Origin: Cecembia calidifontis
Lineage (GTDB): Bacteria; Bacteroidota; Bacteroidia; Cytophagales; Cyclobacteriaceae
Reading direction: 5' to 3'
Assembly: GCF_004216715.1 (NCBI RefSeq)
Contig: NZ_SGXG01000001.1
Location: 4,468,501-4,532,500 of the forward strand
Length of the DNA: 64,000 nt
Shown: positions 50,706-59,362 of the stretch, piece after piece
How the letters are laid out: the number at the start of each line of letters is the position of its first letter
Numbering within the stretch: position 1 is the stretch's first letter
Program-made: the position numbers and the translations under genes
Notes under the pieces: generated by a model
What the model saw: the letters and a program-made list of their open reading frames with translations, nothing else
Database searches by the model: none
Told to the model about the DNA's origin: nothing

Positions 50706-52369
50706 CCTTAAATCCGCAGGGCGGATTTAAAAAAAGCCGAAAAAGTGGCTGAATTTATTCAATTCAGGCTTTTCCGGCTCGTTTTTTTTCACTTATTTAG
50801 ATGATACCACTCAAACTAGATAAGCGGTATGAAAATTACGAATTCGACAGAAAAAATCACACCTTTCGGAGGTTTTAATTTTGTTTTTAACTCTTTCAAA
50901 AATTCTGGTCTCCCAGAACTCATTGATAATCAATTGGGGGTTAGAGCCTTAAGGGGAGGGTTTTCATACAGTGACATTTTCGCCAATCATATGGCTATTT
51001 TCTTTAATGGTGGCGACTGTACTGAAGATATCAATGTTCACTTGAGAGACGCACTTGAACAGGTCCCTTCATTTTCAGTATGCAGTGCCGATACAATTCT
51101 GAGAGGTATCAAAGAGCTTGCTGTTGATACAGAACTCTTTATAAATCCGTCCAGTGGAGTAAGCCATGAATTTAATATCAATGGAAAACTCAACAGCTTG
51201 TTGTTAAAATCAGCTTGTAAGACCGGATTACTCAAGTCAGGTGTTGCTTACGACCTCGATTATGACAACACCGTCATTCCAACTGAAAAGTACGATTCAA
51301 AAAAGACATATAAACACGTCTATGGATATCAGCCAGGTGTAGCTTCCATAGCACATCCTGAATTTTCACAGGCCATTCCTGTGTACGTAGAGGGCAGAAA
51401 TGGCAACAGTCAGGCCAAATATTTGCAGGCTGATACACTTACACGCATGTTTGGGCAGCTTACCAATGAAAATATCCGTATCGGAAGGTTCAGAGCCGAT
51501 TCAGCATCCTATCAGGAAGAAGTTCTCCGCACACTGGAAGCACATACCGAAAGCTTTTATATACGGGCAAACAGATGTGCCAAACTGGATAATATCCTTG
51601 GAAGTATAGCCCCTGAGAAGTGGCAGAAAATACGTTTGGGTGTACAGGAAATGGAAGTTACTGACCTATCCGACTACAAACCTTTCGGTAAAGACAGGTC
51701 TTACAGGCTGGTCATTACCAGAATCAGGCGTAAAGACGGGCAGGCAGATGTGTTTAGTGGAGATGCATTTACTTACAGGGCTATTCTGACCAATGAACAT
51801 ACATCGTCCAATGAAGCTGTTGTAAGGTTTTATAACGCCCGGGGTGCAAGCGAACGCTTGTTTGATGTACTCAACAATGACTTTGGCTGGTCTAAGTTGC
51901 CCTGTTCGTTCCTTGCAGAGAATACCTCCTTTATGCTTATGACGGCTATGTATGCCAATTTTTACACCTATATCATTGGAGAGTATTCCAGAAAAGTTGA
52001 TTGGCTTAAGCCTACCGACAGGCTCAAGAAGTTTATCTTCAGATTTATCACTGTTTCAGCCAAGTGGATAAGAACGGGAAGAAGAGAAGTGCTCAAACTG
52101 TTCACGAGTAAGGATTACAAGCCGATTTTGAACTAAATTCAGATAAAAACCCCTCAGGAGCTCAAAAAATAAAGATTTACAGGGAAGAGGTATGCCTTTT
52201 CCATTAAAATTGAGGAAAAAAACCGTCCATTTTATCCTCAAACCTAAAATCCATTGTCTCAAAACTATGAACACTCTTCAATCAAAGGGAAGAAATTCCC
52301 GAACTAGACCAAAAATGAACACAAACAAGCAGATTCAAATCTCCAAACTAAAATCCTGCGGATTTTAGG
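50706..52369 (+). mobile_element. Complete IS1380-type insertion sequence, copy 3
   Basis: A 1664-bp element with the same ends as copy 2 (CCTTAAATCCGC at left, CCTAAAATCCGC inverted at right) and a 5-bp target duplication TAATC (50701-50705 and 52370-52374). It is opposite in orientation to copy 2, 15.7 kb away. It differs from copy 2 by one base in a homopolymer and by six substitutions packed within 18 bp just upstream of the transposase start. Confidence 0.95.
50829..52136 (+). CDS. IS1380-family DDE transposase
   Basis: A 435-residue transposase, identical over its whole length to the one in copy 2 (33569-34876), starting MKITNSTEKITPFGG and ending KDYKPILN. A strong hairpin with T8 upstream (50735-50790 region) isolates it from outside transcription. 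Identity between copies implies recent movement. Confidence 0.95.
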   Translation: MKITNSTEKITPFGGFNFVFNSFKNSGLPELIDNQLGVRALRGGFSYSDIFANHMAIFFNGGDCTEDINVHLRDALEQVPSFSVCSADTILRGIKELAVDTELFINPSSGVSHEFNINGKLNSLLLKSACKTGLLKSGVAYDLDYDNTVIPTEKYDSKKTYKHVYGYQPGVASIAHPEFSQAIPVYVEGRNGNSQAKYLQADTLTRMFGQLTNENIRIGRFRADSASYQEEVLRTLEAHTESFYIRANRCAKLDNILGSIAPEKWQKIRLGVQEMEVTDLSDYKPFGKDRSYRLVITRIRRKDGQADVFSGDAFTYRAILTNEHTSSNEAVVRFYNARGASERLFDVLNNDFGWSKLPCSFLAENTSFMLMTAMYANFYTYIIGEYSRKVDWLKPTDRLKKFIFRFITVSAKWIRTGRREVLKLFTSKDYKPILN

Positions 52370-52372
52370 TAA

Positions 52373-52585
52373 TCATTGAATATTATAAGATTTCCTATCA
52401 CCAACCAAGCACTTGCTTTTCCAAGAACTTGCACAATAGGCTCCAGATGGAGTTGACCCTCCTCCATAAACATCAACCCACTTCCCAGTTTTTGGTGCAG
52501 CAATAACCTGATTAGTGGTTGAAAAATAACTGAGGGACAAACATGATAACGCTAATCCCATCAAAAATAAATTAATCTTTTTCAT
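52373..52585 (-). CDS. Small secreted Cys-containing peptide
   Basis: A 70-residue product with a clear signal peptide (INLFLMGLALSCLSLSYFST, about 4-23). A short mature part reads TTNQVIAAPKTGKWVDVYGG and ends with two cysteines (YCASSWKSKCLVGDRKSYNIQ). The layout (leader, a middle with small residues, Gly pair, Cys-containing tail) recalls the NVEALA-type secreted peptides that neighbour propeller lipoproteins in Bacteroides, but the NVEALA motif is absent, so the relation is only by plan. Its stop codon lies at the edge of the IS1380 target site and is intact. Before insertion of the two IS elements the DUF4221 gene began 24 bp downstream. The upstream neighbour is a TolC-family gene on the same strand, 82 bp away. 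Confidence 0.65.
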   Translation of the reverse strand: MKKINLFLMGLALSCLSLSYFSTTNQVIAAPKTGKWVDVYGGGSTPSGAYCASSWKSKCLVGDRKSYNIQ

Positions 52586-52666
52586 AAATTATTTGGTTTT
52601 AGTGAAACATATCCAAAAATAAAAAAATCAAAAAAAAAAAAAATATGCATATTTATTTTTGATAAT

Positions 52667-54139
52667 TTAATGAGTATATAACAATACATTTTTCGCGAAA
52701 TCATACAAAGTCAACTGTCTTATTTCATAATATGCCGTCCAGAAATCCCGTAAAGACTGTATGTAGGCCCTTCTGTTTCTGTCCTTTTCTTCTTGGGCGA
52801 TGTTCAGATCAGTAATCGAAACATTTCCGCTTTGGTACCTACGCAATGAAATTTCATATCTTTTATCTGCTACTTCATCGGAAAGCTTGGTGATTTCCAA
52901 TCTTTCACGCAACATCGAAAAGTTCTTCACTTTGGTAAAAACTTCCTGCTCGAAATTGATGACTTCCTGCTCTACCGTATATTCTACCAGGCGCTTATTG
53001 GCCTCAGCCACTCCCATCCGGGCCCTATTCCTGCCCCAATCCAAAATGGGCACAAAAAAACCCATATTGACCAATGTCTGTCTATTGGGATCCGAATAAA
53101 TGTCCCGCCACTGTAGGGCGGCATTGTTCAATCCGTAACTCGCATTGAACATCACATTGAAGCGCTGACCTCTGGCCTGTGCCACACCGGATTCAGCTTC
53201 CAGCTTGCGCCTGTCAAAACCCAATGCTTCTGCCCTATTCTGAAAAGCATAATCAATGGCTTCTTCTACATCTATTTCAAATTCGGGGAGTTCTTTGGGA
53301 GGAATTAAAGTCAGCTCAGCAGTCTCATTGATCCCTACATAGGATTTCAACCGCAAAGCATTTGCTTCCAGGTCCAATCTCGCCTGGGCCAAATCCTGTC
53401 TTGCCTGCAAAACCTGTAATTCTACCTGAAGCAATTTATCCTCGTATGTTGTACCCAAATTGTAGCGCCCTTTTTCAATTTTCAGGATTTCCTGGGTGTT
53501 GTTCAGATTTTTGGAGGCAATTTCAAAATTTACCTGGGCAATCAGAAAATCAAAAAACAACTGGGTCACTGTTTGGGAAATCTGTTCCATTTCTTCGACA
53601 TACTCCCTCTTGCTTTCCTCATAAAGCAGAGGTTCGATTTTCTTGTCCCACTTTAGGGGATTGAATGCGAAAAGGGGTTGACTGAACCGCACATTGATAG
53701 GAACACCGCTCCACTGCGTCTGGGGAAAGCCTGCCGGCGCCAAGAAATTATCAAATCGGTTGGTAGAGGAATTGATAGAAATATTTCCTCCTGTGGCTCC
53801 GATCATCTGTTCCATCCCTAACTCCAGATCCATCAGGTTTTGCCTCACTTCCCTAAAACCAATACTACCATCTGGCTGGACAACATTATTAACAGACTGG
53901 GAAAATCCCGGCAAGGTCCCTCCCAACCGCAATTGGGGATTGTAATTGGACCTGAAATACCGATAGCTCCAATACCTGTTCTCTTTTTTGGTTTCTGCCC
54001 TCAAAGCCGCCGGGGACCGGGACTTGGCCCTTTCCACAATTTCTTCTAAGGTAAACTGGACTTTTTCCTGGCCATAGGAATACGTCGTTAGAAAAAACAG
54101 CCCAAGCAGTAAACCAATAGGATGAAAGGATATTCTCAT
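52667..54139 (-). CDS. TolC-family outer-membrane efflux protein
   Basis: A 490-residue outer-membrane channel protein with a signal peptide (LLLGLFFLTTYSYG, about 10-23) and two OEP repeats (about 28-250 and 255-480; FTLEEIVERAKSRSPAALRAE..RYWSYRYFRSNYNPQL; LRRYQSGNVSITDLNIAQEEKDRNRRAYIQ). No RND, ABC or adaptor gene is adjacent. It is the first gene of the leftward cluster. It differs clearly from the TolC at 11709-13244. In this setting it may provide an exit route for the peptide encoded next (inference), or it may be an orphan that serves pumps encoded elsewhere. Confidence 0.85.
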   Translation of the reverse strand: MRISFHPIGLLLGLFFLTTYSYGQEKVQFTLEEIVERAKSRSPAALRAETKKENRYWSYRYFRSNYNPQLRLGGTLPGFSQSVNNVVQPDGSIGFREVRQNLMDLELGMEQMIGATGGNISINSSTNRFDNFLAPAGFPQTQWSGVPINVRFSQPLFAFNPLKWDKKIEPLLYEESKREYVEEMEQISQTVTQLFFDFLIAQVNFEIASKNLNNTQEILKIEKGRYNLGTTYEDKLLQVELQVLQARQDLAQARLDLEANALRLKSYVGINETAELTLIPPKELPEFEIDVEEAIDYAFQNRAEALGFDRRKLEAESGVAQARGQRFNVMFNASYGLNNAALQWRDIYSDPNRQTLVNMGFFVPILDWGRNRARMGVAEANKRLVEYTVEQEVINFEQEVFTKVKNFSMLRERLEITKLSDEVADKRYEISLRRYQSGNVSITDLNIAQEEKDRNRRAYIQSLRDFWTAYYEIRQLTLYDFAKNVLLYTH

Positions 54140-54352
54140 AAACCATTGAATTTTGTTAAAAAGCTCGCTTACAATATCGGACTTTTCCTGATATACCGAA
54201 AGAATTAGGCTGAAATATTTTAGATTTTTCTGTTAAAAAGCCTGTAGAACAGCTTTTAAACACCTTGCTTTTTACGGCTTTTGAATTAGGATTACTAAAT
54301 TGCGCTGCCTTCTCAAGAAGAATTTCTGACTTTCATTTAGGAAATACCATTC

Positions 54353-55120
54353 ATGAAATCCATTATCAGTTTTGTCATCCGTTATATTCCAAGAAAATAC
54401 CTCCAACTGGTTTCACACTTTTTCCTTAGGGTACTGGCTATTTTTTACCAAGGCAACACGGTGACCTGTAATGTGTGTGACCATTCCTTTAGAAAATTTC
54501 TCCCATATGGAAGAAAAGCCAGGGAAAACGCCCTTTGTCCTAATTGCCTCGCTTTGGAAAGGCATCGGTTAATGTGGCTGTTTTTGCAAAAAGAAACCGG
54601 TTTTTTCTCCCAACCATTAAGGGTATTGCACATTGCTCCTGAACTTTGCTTTATTGACCGGATGAAGGCTTTACCCAATCTGGATTACATCACAGGAGAC
54701 ATAGAATCCCCTTTGGCTACCGTCAAAATGGATGTACACCAAATCCCTTTTGAAGCAAACAGCTTTGATGTGGTCTTTTGCAACCATGTGCTCGAACATG
54801 TGGATGATGACATTCAGGCTTGCAGAGAAATCAACCGGGTGCTTAAACCGGGTGGTTGGGGAATCATCCAATCTCCAGTCTATGATTTAGAAAAAACCTT
54901 GGAAGATAAGAGCATCACTAACCCTGCTGAGCGGGAAAGGCTATTTGGCCAAAGAGATCATGTCCGGAAATATGGGAAGGATTATGCGGCAAGATTGAGC
55001 CAATCCGGTCTAAGGGTAGAGGAAAACAATTTTGTAAAAACCTTGGACAAAGACTTGGTTCAAAAGCATGCCCTACCGGAAAATGAGGTCATTTTTTTCT
55101 GCTCGAAAGGATCATGTTAA
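54353..55120 (+). CDS. Class I SAM-dependent methyltransferase with N-terminal zinc-ribbon-like motif
   Basis: A 255-residue methyltransferase. Residues about 41-64 have CNVCDHSF..CPNCLALERHR, two CxxC pairs that could hold zinc. The methyltransferase_11 core follows: VLHIAPE (motif I, replacing the usual GxGxG with a single acidic end), DVHQIPFEANSFDVVFCNHVLEHVDDD and EINRVLKPGGWGIIQSPV. Proteins of this plan are often found among glycan genes. Its stop overlaps the end of the opposite glycosyltransferase by 4 bp. The substrate is unknown. Confidence 0.82.
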   Translation: MKSIISFVIRYIPRKYLQLVSHFFLRVLAIFYQGNTVTCNVCDHSFRKFLPYGRKARENALCPNCLALERHRLMWLFLQKETGFFSQPLRVLHIAPELCFIDRMKALPNLDYITGDIESPLATVKMDVHQIPFEANSFDVVFCNHVLEHVDDDIQACREINRVLKPGGWGIIQSPVYDLEKTLEDKSITNPAERERLFGQRDHVRKYGKDYAARLSQSGLRVEENNFVKTLDKDLVQKHALPENEVIFFCSKGSC

Positions 55121-56085
55121 GACTTGCCTGACATCTTTTTCCTTAAAAGTGCTGTAATTAACCCCAGGCCATAAGCACTCAGTTGCCCGAAAGAAGTGCA
55201 AACTGACAAAGCACCCACAGCAACAGATTTTTCTTTAACACTGGCATCCAAAAAGACCAAGAGAAGCCAGATTCCATAAAGACCCGCTCCCCAGGTGAAA
55301 GGACTTTTCCCTGTTAAAAAAGACAAAAGAGTCAAAACCCAGCCAACCAGAAATAAAGAGGGCATTACATGGACCAATTTGATGGCCTCTGGGTGGAACT
55401 TGCTGACATGAACCCGGTTTTGTCCAAAAGAAAAACTTTGGACAAGAAAACTTTCCCAGGTATTCCTTCTTTTGTGGTACACATAAGCTTCTTCCACCAA
55501 TTCCAATTTGAAGCCCAGCTTCTTAAGCCGGATGGACAATTCAATATCTTCTGCCCTATTGGGATCAATAAATCCTTTGGTGGCCTCAAAGGCTTTTTTT
55601 GAAAGCCCCATATTGTACCCTCTTGCCTGGTACTTGGAAGGATCTTTCATTTTTCCTCTGATTCCCCCAGTAGTCAAAAAAGACGTCATACTGTAATTGA
55701 TCGCCTTTTGAAAGGATGAAAAATCCTTGTCTGCTGCATCCGGGCCTCCATGTGCATCCAGGTTTCTTTCGACTATAGCTTTTTTTAGGACTTCAAGGTA
55801 TCGGGACGGGATGATACAATCCGAATCAAAAAGCACAAAATAATCCCCATTTGCCCTTTCCATTCCAAAATTCCTTGCAAATCCCTGACCAACATTTGAA
55901 ATGGAAAAATATTGGATATTCAAGTCGTTTGAAAAAATTGTGATCGCCTCTTCACAAGGAAAAACAGACCCATCTTCAACTATGATTACCTCAAAATCTT
56001 TATAAGTCTGTTGGACAAGACTTGCCAATAGTTCTTTGATCTCTTGAGGACGGTTATATACAGGTATGATGATAGAGAAGAACAT
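55117..56085 (-). CDS. Glycosyltransferase family 2 with C-terminal membrane segments
   Basis: A 322-residue GT-A fold sugar transferase. FSIIIPVYNRPQEIKELLASL starts the nucleotide-sugar domain, DSDCIIP (about 89-95) is the DXD-type metal site, and AEDIELSIRLKKLGFKLELVEEAYVYH is the typical acceptor-side ED block. Three or four C-terminal hydrophobic segments (about 235-310) anchor it to the inner membrane. The first base pair of its start overlaps the stop of the next GT gene, so it ends a five-gene operon from 59362. Confidence 0.85.
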   Translation of the reverse strand: MFFSIIIPVYNRPQEIKELLASLVQQTYKDFEVIIVEDGSVFPCEEAITIFSNDLNIQYFSISNVGQGFARNFGMERANGDYFVLFDSDCIIPSRYLEVLKKAIVERNLDAHGGPDAADKDFSSFQKAINYSMTSFLTTGGIRGKMKDPSKYQARGYNMGLSKKAFEATKGFIDPNRAEDIELSIRLKKLGFKLELVEEAYVYHKRRNTWESFLVQSFSFGQNRVHVSKFHPEAIKLVHVMPSLFLVGWVLTLLSFLTGKSPFTWGAGLYGIWLLLVFLDASVKEKSVAVGALSVCTSFGQLSAYGLGLITALLRKKMSGKS

Positions 56086-57047
56086 CAGTTATTGAAATTC
56101 AGCTCTTCTTCAACATTATAATCTGCTTTCTTGATATTGTTGGAAGCCATGATTTCAGCTAAAAACCCTGTTAAAAACAACTGAGCTCCCACAATCAGTG
56201 CTACCAAAGCCAAAAAGAATAGCGGTTGATCGGTAATATTCCTAACCACCAAACCTTTGGAAATCCCCCTTATTTTTTCGAAAATCAACCAAAAAGTAAT
56301 GATGAAACCGGTCAGAAAGGAGATGGTCCCCAAGGTTCCAAAAAAATGCATGGGTTTGCGCTTATAGCGGTTAACAAAGGAAACAGAAATCAAATCCAGG
56401 AAACCATTGATAAAGCGTTCCCATCCAAACTTGGTCACCCCATATTTCCTGGCCCTATGTTCCACCACTTTCTCCCCGATTTGTGTAAAGCCGTTCCATT
56501 TGGCTATCAAAGGAATATAGCGGTGCATTTCCCCATAAATATGGATGTTTTTGACCACTTTATTCTTGTATGCTTTCAGGCCACAATTGAAATCATGTAA
56601 TTTGATCCCTGATATTACCCGGGTCACCCAGTTAAAAAATTTGGACGGAATGGTTTTGCTAATGGGATCATGCCTTTTCTTCTTCCAGCCGGAAACCACA
56701 TCATACCCCTCCTCCGTAATCATCCGGTATAAATCCGGTATTTCATCTGGACTGTCCTGTAGGTCTGCGTCCATCGTAATGACCACCTCTCCTACTGCCT
56801 TGCTGAAGCCCATATCCAATGCTGCCGACTTCCCATAGTTTCTGGTGAAACTGATTGCCTTGACAAAAGGATTGATGGAAGCAAGCTTCTGGATCACTGA
56901 CCAGGAATTATCCCTGCTTCCGTCATTGACAAAAATGATTTCATAGGAAAAGCCGTGTTCATCCATCACACGGCTTATCCAGTTATGCAATTCAGGCAGG
57001 GAATCCTGCTCGTCAAATACCGGTATTACAAGGGAAACTTGAACCAT
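56085..57047 (-). CDS. GtrB/DPM1-like polyprenyl-phosphate glycosyltransferase
   Basis: A 320-residue family 2 glycosyltransferase with two C-terminal membrane helices (about 232-256 and 272-296), the plan of GtrB/ArnC-type enzymes that load sugars on undecaprenyl phosphate. Motifs are SLVIPVFDEQDSLPEL, FVNDGSRDNSW, MDADLQDSPDEIPDL (catalytic D-x-D region) and DFNCGLKAYKN. It works at the cytoplasmic face of the inner membrane. It is in the same operon as another GT2 and two DUF4199 proteins. Confidence 0.87.
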   Translation of the reverse strand: MVQVSLVIPVFDEQDSLPELHNWISRVMDEHGFSYEIIFVNDGSRDNSWSVIQKLASINPFVKAISFTRNYGKSAALDMGFSKAVGEVVITMDADLQDSPDEIPDLYRMITEEGYDVVSGWKKKRHDPISKTIPSKFFNWVTRVISGIKLHDFNCGLKAYKNKVVKNIHIYGEMHRYIPLIAKWNGFTQIGEKVVEHRARKYGVTKFGWERFINGFLDLISVSFVNRYKRKPMHFFGTLGTISFLTGFIITFWLIFEKIRGISKGLVVRNITDQPLFFLALVALIVGAQLFLTGFLAEIMASNNIKKADYNVEEELNFNN

Positions 57048-57053
57048 TTATTC

Positions 57054-57599
57054 CTAATACTCCAATGATTTATCCTTCTTCTTCACAATTCCAGCGACAA
57101 TCAAAGATAGAATACTATAAAAGATAATTGAGATTAAATTTGCCTTAAAAATCCCAAATACTGTATACCCTTCTATAATCCCATCCCTCATTTCATCAAT
57201 TTGCTCATCACTTAAGGCATCTGCTGCCCCAAATCTTTCCATGATGGCAAGCGTATTTTCAATTGACTGTTCGGCAAGCCTCGCGGGGAGCGCAGGATCA
57301 ATAACTACAAATAACAATATAGAAGTGACAAAGCCTATTAAAATCATCACAACAAAGGCAACTATTGAGAATTTATAGGCCTCACCAAATGAAATAAACC
57401 CACCGATACTCTTCCTATACCTAATTCCCAATATCACCGCCAATACAGTAAAAACTGCAAGTAATCCAAAACCATATGCTCCAGAGGCAAGGGTATTGGG
57501 ATTGATAAAATAAATAAGAAATGTAAAAATTGCACTTACAATTCCAAGAATCAAGCCGGCATTTACCCCAGCTTTTACGGCACTTTCTTTTTCTTCCAT
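57054..57599 (-). CDS. DUF4199 membrane protein
   Basis: A 181-residue polytopic protein of the DUF4199 family with four hydrophobic segments (about 10-30, 38-57, 76-100, 145-170) and the conserved SFGEAYKFSIVAFVVMILIGFV block. The function is unknown, but family members commonly sit in Bacteroidota beside glycosyltransferase and dihydroorotase genes, as here. The spacing of 6 bp to the next GT gene supports one transcript. Confidence 0.82.
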   Translation of the reverse strand: MEEKESAVKAGVNAGLILGIVSAIFTFLIYFINPNTLASGAYGFGLLAVFTVLAVILGIRYRKSIGGFISFGEAYKFSIVAFVVMILIGFVTSILLFVVIDPALPARLAEQSIENTLAIMERFGAADALSDEQIDEMRDGIIEGYTVFGIFKANLISIIFYSILSLIVAGIVKKKDKSLEY

Positions 57600-57611
57600 G
57601 GGTTGAATAGT

Positions 57612-58118
57612 TTAAATTTTTCTTAAAATTATTGAAATTATGATAGTAAAAAAGAGTCCAAATGCAATTTTGAAGACAAAATCAGTTATAGCTACATCAA
57701 AAATGCTAAGTCCCAACATCTCCTGATAGGTTTTATCATACGATGCCTGACCCAAGGTATTGATGATGTCTTCTTTTTTATCCTTCAACACCTGCATCAT
57801 ATTGTTTTTGATATTTTCAAAAAGCCCTGGGCTGAATAGCAGCCCCATATAAATCCCAAAAAAGGTAATCAATGCATTGATAAAATAAATCAAAAAGCCA
57901 ATGGTCATGCCCTCTGCAAAGCTCAGCATATTTTTATTCAGCTTAAACCGATAAAAATATATACCGCCTCCGACAAAAAAAGGAGTAATAGCAAAGCTAA
58001 AAACCTTGCTGATTAAAGTCGGATCGGGTGTAAAAAGGCTAGCTGCATAAAAAGTAAATATGGAAAAACCCGCTGCAAGGAAACCTATTTTATAGAAATA
58101 ATTAAAATGTTGTTTCAT
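57612..58118 (-). CDS. DUF4199 membrane protein
   Basis: A 168-residue second DUF4199 protein with four hydrophobic segments and the equivalent SFAEGMTIGFLIYFINALITFFGIY block. It is clearly diverged from its neighbour. Its start overlaps the stop of the dihydroorotase-like gene (ATGA), so translation is coupled. Confidence 0.82.
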   Translation of the reverse strand: MKQHFNYFYKIGFLAAGFSIFTFYAASLFTPDPTLISKVFSFAITPFFVGGGIYFYRFKLNKNMLSFAEGMTIGFLIYFINALITFFGIYMGLLFSPGLFENIKNNMMQVLKDKKEDIINTLGQASYDKTYQEMLGLSIFDVAITDFVFKIAFGLFFTIIISIILRKI

Positions 58119-59362
58119 GAATTAATCTTGACAAACCTATCCGAATTGATTACAAATTTCACTTTTCCTTTGAGAATTCCACCAAACCAAGGATGATTGG
58201 CTGAATGGGACAGATTCGTTTTTTTATCATACATCCATGTTTGAGAAGGATCAAAAACCGTCATTTGGTGGATTTTTTCTGTTTTCTCACCAAGTATTCC
58301 CAATGGACCATCGGTGATTTTTGAAATCAAAAGCGGCCAACCCAATTCTTCGGAGAGTTGGACCATTGCCGGCAAAAAGGTCTGAAGTCCTATCATCCCC
58401 CATTGTGCCAAATCAAACTCCATATGTTTGGCATCAAAATCCTGAGGCTGATGGTTGGATACTATGGCATCTATGGTTCCGTCTTTTAAACCGGCTATCA
58501 AGGCATCCCGATCTTCTTTTCCACGGAAAGGGGGCATCACTTTGAAATTTGTATCAAAACTCTGAAGATCCTCATCACTGAAAATCAATTGGTATATTGA
58601 AACATCTGCAGTTATCTGAAGACCTGCTTTTTTGGCTTTCCTGATGCTTTCTACCGCTCCTTTGGTACTAATAGTCTGGAAGTGAATTCTTCCTCCTGCA
58701 TATTTTAGAATTTCGATATTCTTCTGAACCGCCACATCTTCGGCAAGATTGGGAATTCCTTTCATTCCTATCCTTGTGGAGACCACCCCTTCATGCATTT
58801 GTCCAAACAAGGAAAGCAAGGGTTCATAACTTTGGTCAAACAAAGTACCATTGAATTTTTGAAGGTATTGCAACACCTTCATCAACCTGTCCGGATTGGA
58901 CAAGGGGTTCAAGCCATCTCCAAAAATATTCACTCCTTCTTGATGGATATCCAGGATATCCGTGAAATCTTCTCCATTACAGTCCTTGGTAGCAGCTGCA
59001 TTGATGATCAGGTCCGAAACCCAGTTTTTGGTCTTTGAACGTAAAAACTGTATATCATTCTTATCCTGAATGGCGGGATGGGTATTAGGCATTAAGACTG
59101 CTTTTGTAAATCCGCTGGATTTTAAAAGCTCTCCCAAACTCTCCAAAGATTCCTTATGCTCTTCTCCTGGCTCTCCTCCAACACATCTCAAATCTACCCA
59201 ACCTTTGGAAGCAAACAAGCCTGAACAATCTATGACTTCATCGATTTCTTCTGAATAATTGTCACTTTTTAGTAATACTTCGGAACCCGTATAAATATAA
59301 TCCTGGGGTGAATGGACTTTATTTCCATCGATGAAACTTAAAGATTGAAGCAGCTTGGCCAT
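58115..59362 (-). CDS. Dihydroorotase homologue lacking the metal-binding residues
   Basis: A 415-residue amidohydrolase-fold protein of the multifunctional-complex dihydroorotase type. Active enzymes bind zinc with D-x-H-x-H after strand 1 and an Asp late in the barrel. Here the first site reads VDLRCVGGEPGEEHKE, with no HxH pair, and the late site reads VSNHQPQD where active forms have a D before H. Other blocks (VLMPNTHPAI, GQMHEGVVSTRIGMKGIPNLAEDVAV, ITADVSIYQLIFSDEDL) are well kept. It is therefore probably not a working dihydroorotase but a structural partner, as the inactive PyrC-like subunit is for aspartate transcarbamoylase in some bacteria (inference). It is the first gene of a five-gene operon. 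Confidence 0.82.
   Translation of the reverse strand: MAKLLQSLSFIDGNKVHSPQDYIYTGSEVLLKSDNYSEEIDEVIDCSGLFASKGWVDLRCVGGEPGEEHKESLESLGELLKSSGFTKAVLMPNTHPAIQDKNDIQFLRSKTKNWVSDLIINAAATKDCNGEDFTDILDIHQEGVNIFGDGLNPLSNPDRLMKVLQYLQKFNGTLFDQSYEPLLSLFGQMHEGVVSTRIGMKGIPNLAEDVAVQKNIEILKYAGGRIHFQTISTKGAVESIRKAKKAGLQITADVSIYQLIFSDEDLQSFDTNFKVMPPFRGKEDRDALIAGLKDGTIDAIVSNHQPQDFDAKHMEFDLAQWGMIGLQTFLPAMVQLSEELGWPLLISKITDGPLGILGEKTEKIHQMTVFDPSQTWMYDKKTNLSHSANHPWFGGILKGKVKFVINSDRFVKINS

Noticed and set aside
52667..54139. Second metal RND operon based on the TolC-like gene
   Set aside because: No RND pump or adaptor gene is adjacent, so the channel protein alone does not define a metal system.
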